From: Desulfitobacterium sp. | Lineage (GTDB): Bacteria > Bacillota > Desulfitobacteriia > Desulfitobacteriales > Desulfitobacteriaceae | Reading direction: 5' to 3' | Assembly (NCBI GenBank): GCA_012799495.1 | Contig: JAAZLD010000033.1 | Span: forward strand, 1 to 6,309 | Length of the DNA stretch: 6,309 nucleotides | Shown here: positions 5,047 to 6,309 of the stretch, in pieces | Layout: every line of letters begins with the position of its first letter | How positions within the stretch are numbered: position 1 is the first letter of the stretch | Program-made: the position numbers and the translations under genes | Notes under the pieces: generated by a model | What the model saw: the letters and a program-made list of their open reading frames with translations, nothing else | Told to the model about the DNA's origin: nothing | Database searches by the model: none

Positions 5047-6309
5047 ATGGACTATTCTCTAATGCCTGTTTGGGCTACCCTAACAGGTGTTTTTGGGCTA
5101 TTAGTCGCCTTCTTTTTTGCTAGAAGCGTCTTAAAAGAAAGCCCAGGAAATGCGCGGATGAGGGAGTTGTCTCAATATATCCAAGAAGGAGCAATGGCTT
5201 TCCTCAACCGTCAATACAAAACTTTAATTCCTTTTGTTATTATTATCTTTTTTATCTTAACTTTTCTTATTAACTGGCAAACAGGCGTATCCTTTGTGGT
5301 GGGTGCAGTTCTATCTGCAGTTGCTGGTTATGTGGGAATGGGTATTACAACCCGAGCTAACGCCCGGACTACTGAAGCAGCCCGGACAAGCTTAAACAAA
5401 GCTCTTGGTGTATCTTTCCGTGCAGGAGCAGTAATGGGTCTTGCAGTTAACTCCTTAGGTTTGCTTGGAGTTGCCGTCCTTTACATATGGTTTAAGGACG
5501 CTCAAATCATTAACTCCTTTGCTTTCGGAGCCAGTGCTATTGCTCTATTCGCCCGTGTCGGTGGCGGAATTTATACTAAAGCAGCCGACGTTGGTGCTGA
5601 CTTAGTAGGTAAGGTTGAAGCAGGAATTCCTGAGGACGATCCTCGTAACCCTGCAGTTATTGCAGATAACGTAGGGGATAATGTAGGGGATACTGCTGGA
5701 ATGGGAGCTGACCTTTTCGAATCCTATGGTGCAACAGCCATTTCTGCTATGATCATTGGTGTAGTAGTTTATAATACTTTAGATGCTGGAGCTCCTGGAC
5801 TTATGCTTCCCCTTATGGTTGGAGTAGTGGGACTTTTCGCATCTGTTATAGCAAGCTTCTTTGTTCGTACAGGAGAGAATGCCAACCCTCAAGCTGCTTT
5901 AAACAAAGGATTATGGGGTACTAACCTTATTACAGCAATCGGCTCTTTTGCTGTAGTCCACTGGGTACTACCTAGCTCCTTCCAAGTAAGCGAGAGTTTA
6001 ACCCTGACTCCTAATGGCGTATTTATTGCTATTTTATGCGGTTTAGCCGTTAATATCTTAATTGGTTTACAAACTGAATACTATACATCTAACCAAAAGC
6101 CACCTTCTCAAGCTATTGCTAAAGCTTCAGAGACAGGTGCAGCCACTAATATTATTCAAGGTTTAGCTACAGGTATGAAGAGTACTGCTTTACCGATTAT
6201 CACAATTTGTATTGCAGTTTATATCTCAAACGAAGTAGCTGGAATTTTCGGTATCGCTATGGCTGCTATGGCGATGCTTTCAACTGCAGGTATGATCGTT
6301 GCTATTGAC
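5047..6309 (+). CDS. hppA: Membrane-bound ion-pumping pyrophosphatase, N-terminal part (runs off right edge)
   Basis: Integral membrane enzyme that couples hydrolysis of cytoplasmic pyrophosphate to export of H+ or Na+. The frame is open from ATG 5047 to the last base, giving 421 residues of a protein usually 660-700 long. About ten hydrophobic segments are visible, the first at residues 5-28. The family signature is present: DVGADLVGKVEAGIPEDDPRNP (Asp181, Asp185, Lys189), then DNVGDNVGDTAGMGADLFES with Asp207, Asp211, Asp215, Asp222 and Glu225. These align with Thermotoga maritima residues 228-246 at a constant offset of 21. Further matches are TEYYTS and TNIIQGLATGMKSTALP. Glu225 in the DLFES position fits K+-dependent bacterial Na+- or H+-pumping types rather than the plant type. 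The residue that tells K+-dependent from K+-independent enzymes lies beyond the window. GTG 5041 is a less likely start. Confidence 0.97.
   Translation, partial: MDYSLMPVWATLTGVFGLLVAFFFARSVLKESPGNARMRELSQYIQEGAMAFLNRQYKTLIPFVIIIFFILTFLINWQTGVSFVVGAVLSAVAGYVGMGITTRANARTTEAARTSLNKALGVSFRAGAVMGLAVNSLGLLGVAVLYIWFKDAQIINSFAFGASAIALFARVGGGIYTKAADVGADLVGKVEAGIPEDDPRNPAVIADNVGDNVGDTAGMGADLFESYGATAISAMIIGVVVYNTLDAGAPGLMLPLMVGVVGLFASVIASFFVRTGENANPQAALNKGLWGTNLITAIGSFAVVHWVLPSSFQVSESLTLTPNGVFIAILCGLAVNILIGLQTEYYTSNQKPPSQAIAKASETGAATNIIQGLATGMKSTALPIITICIAVYISNEVAGIFGIAMAAMAMLSTAGMIVAID

Overview
The window carries a run of co-oriented (+ strand) housekeeping genes from a low-to-moderate G+C Gram-positive bacterium. 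The gene order is pgk (3' part) - tpiA - gpmI - eno - secG - hppA (5' part). Strong purine-rich Shine-Dalgarno sites, the lower-glycolysis gene order, enolase next to secG, and a following membrane pyrophosphatase all suggest an anaerobic Firmicute of the class Clostridia (Peptococcaceae-like). That placement is inference; nothing here fixes the genus.

Layout: 1-702 is the C-terminal part of phosphoglycerate kinase, already open at the left edge. Triosephosphate isomerase (736-1503) follows after 33 bp and overlaps the cofactor-independent phosphoglycerate mutase (1500-3035) by 4 bp (ATGA), so these form one tightly coupled unit. A 101-bp spacer with a small hairpin next to the ribosome binding site leads to enolase (3137-4414). 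The 190-200 bp eno-secG spacer contains the best promoter in the window (4457-4486) and a long 18-pair hairpin in the secG leader (4513-4554). SecG starts at a non-ATG codon near 4617. The 202-208 bp secG-hppA spacer is very A+T-rich and is built from two kinds of tandem repeat: five units of 13 bp, then two exact 29-bp units plus a degraded third that carries a TATAAT box. The membrane-bound pyrophosphatase gene begins at 5047 and runs off the right edge.

Functionally, pgk, tpiA, gpmI and eno encode consecutive lower-glycolytic/gluconeogenic enzymes. Together they interconvert triose phosphates, 1,3-bisphosphoglycerate, 3-phosphoglycerate, 2-phosphoglycerate and phosphoenolpyruvate. SecG is a small subunit of the SecYEG protein-export channel. 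HppA would recover energy from pyrophosphate as an ion gradient across the membrane. secG and hppA appear to have their own promoters.

I found no mobile element, CRISPR array, tRNA or rRNA, and no wholly new protein system. The unexplained structure is non-coding: the secG leader hairpin with a competing second arm, the 13-bp and 29-bp repeat arrays before hppA, and a 9-mer (ATAGCAATA) shared by the secG promoter and the hppA leader. One coding oddity is a His in enolase at a place where family members I know have Asp.
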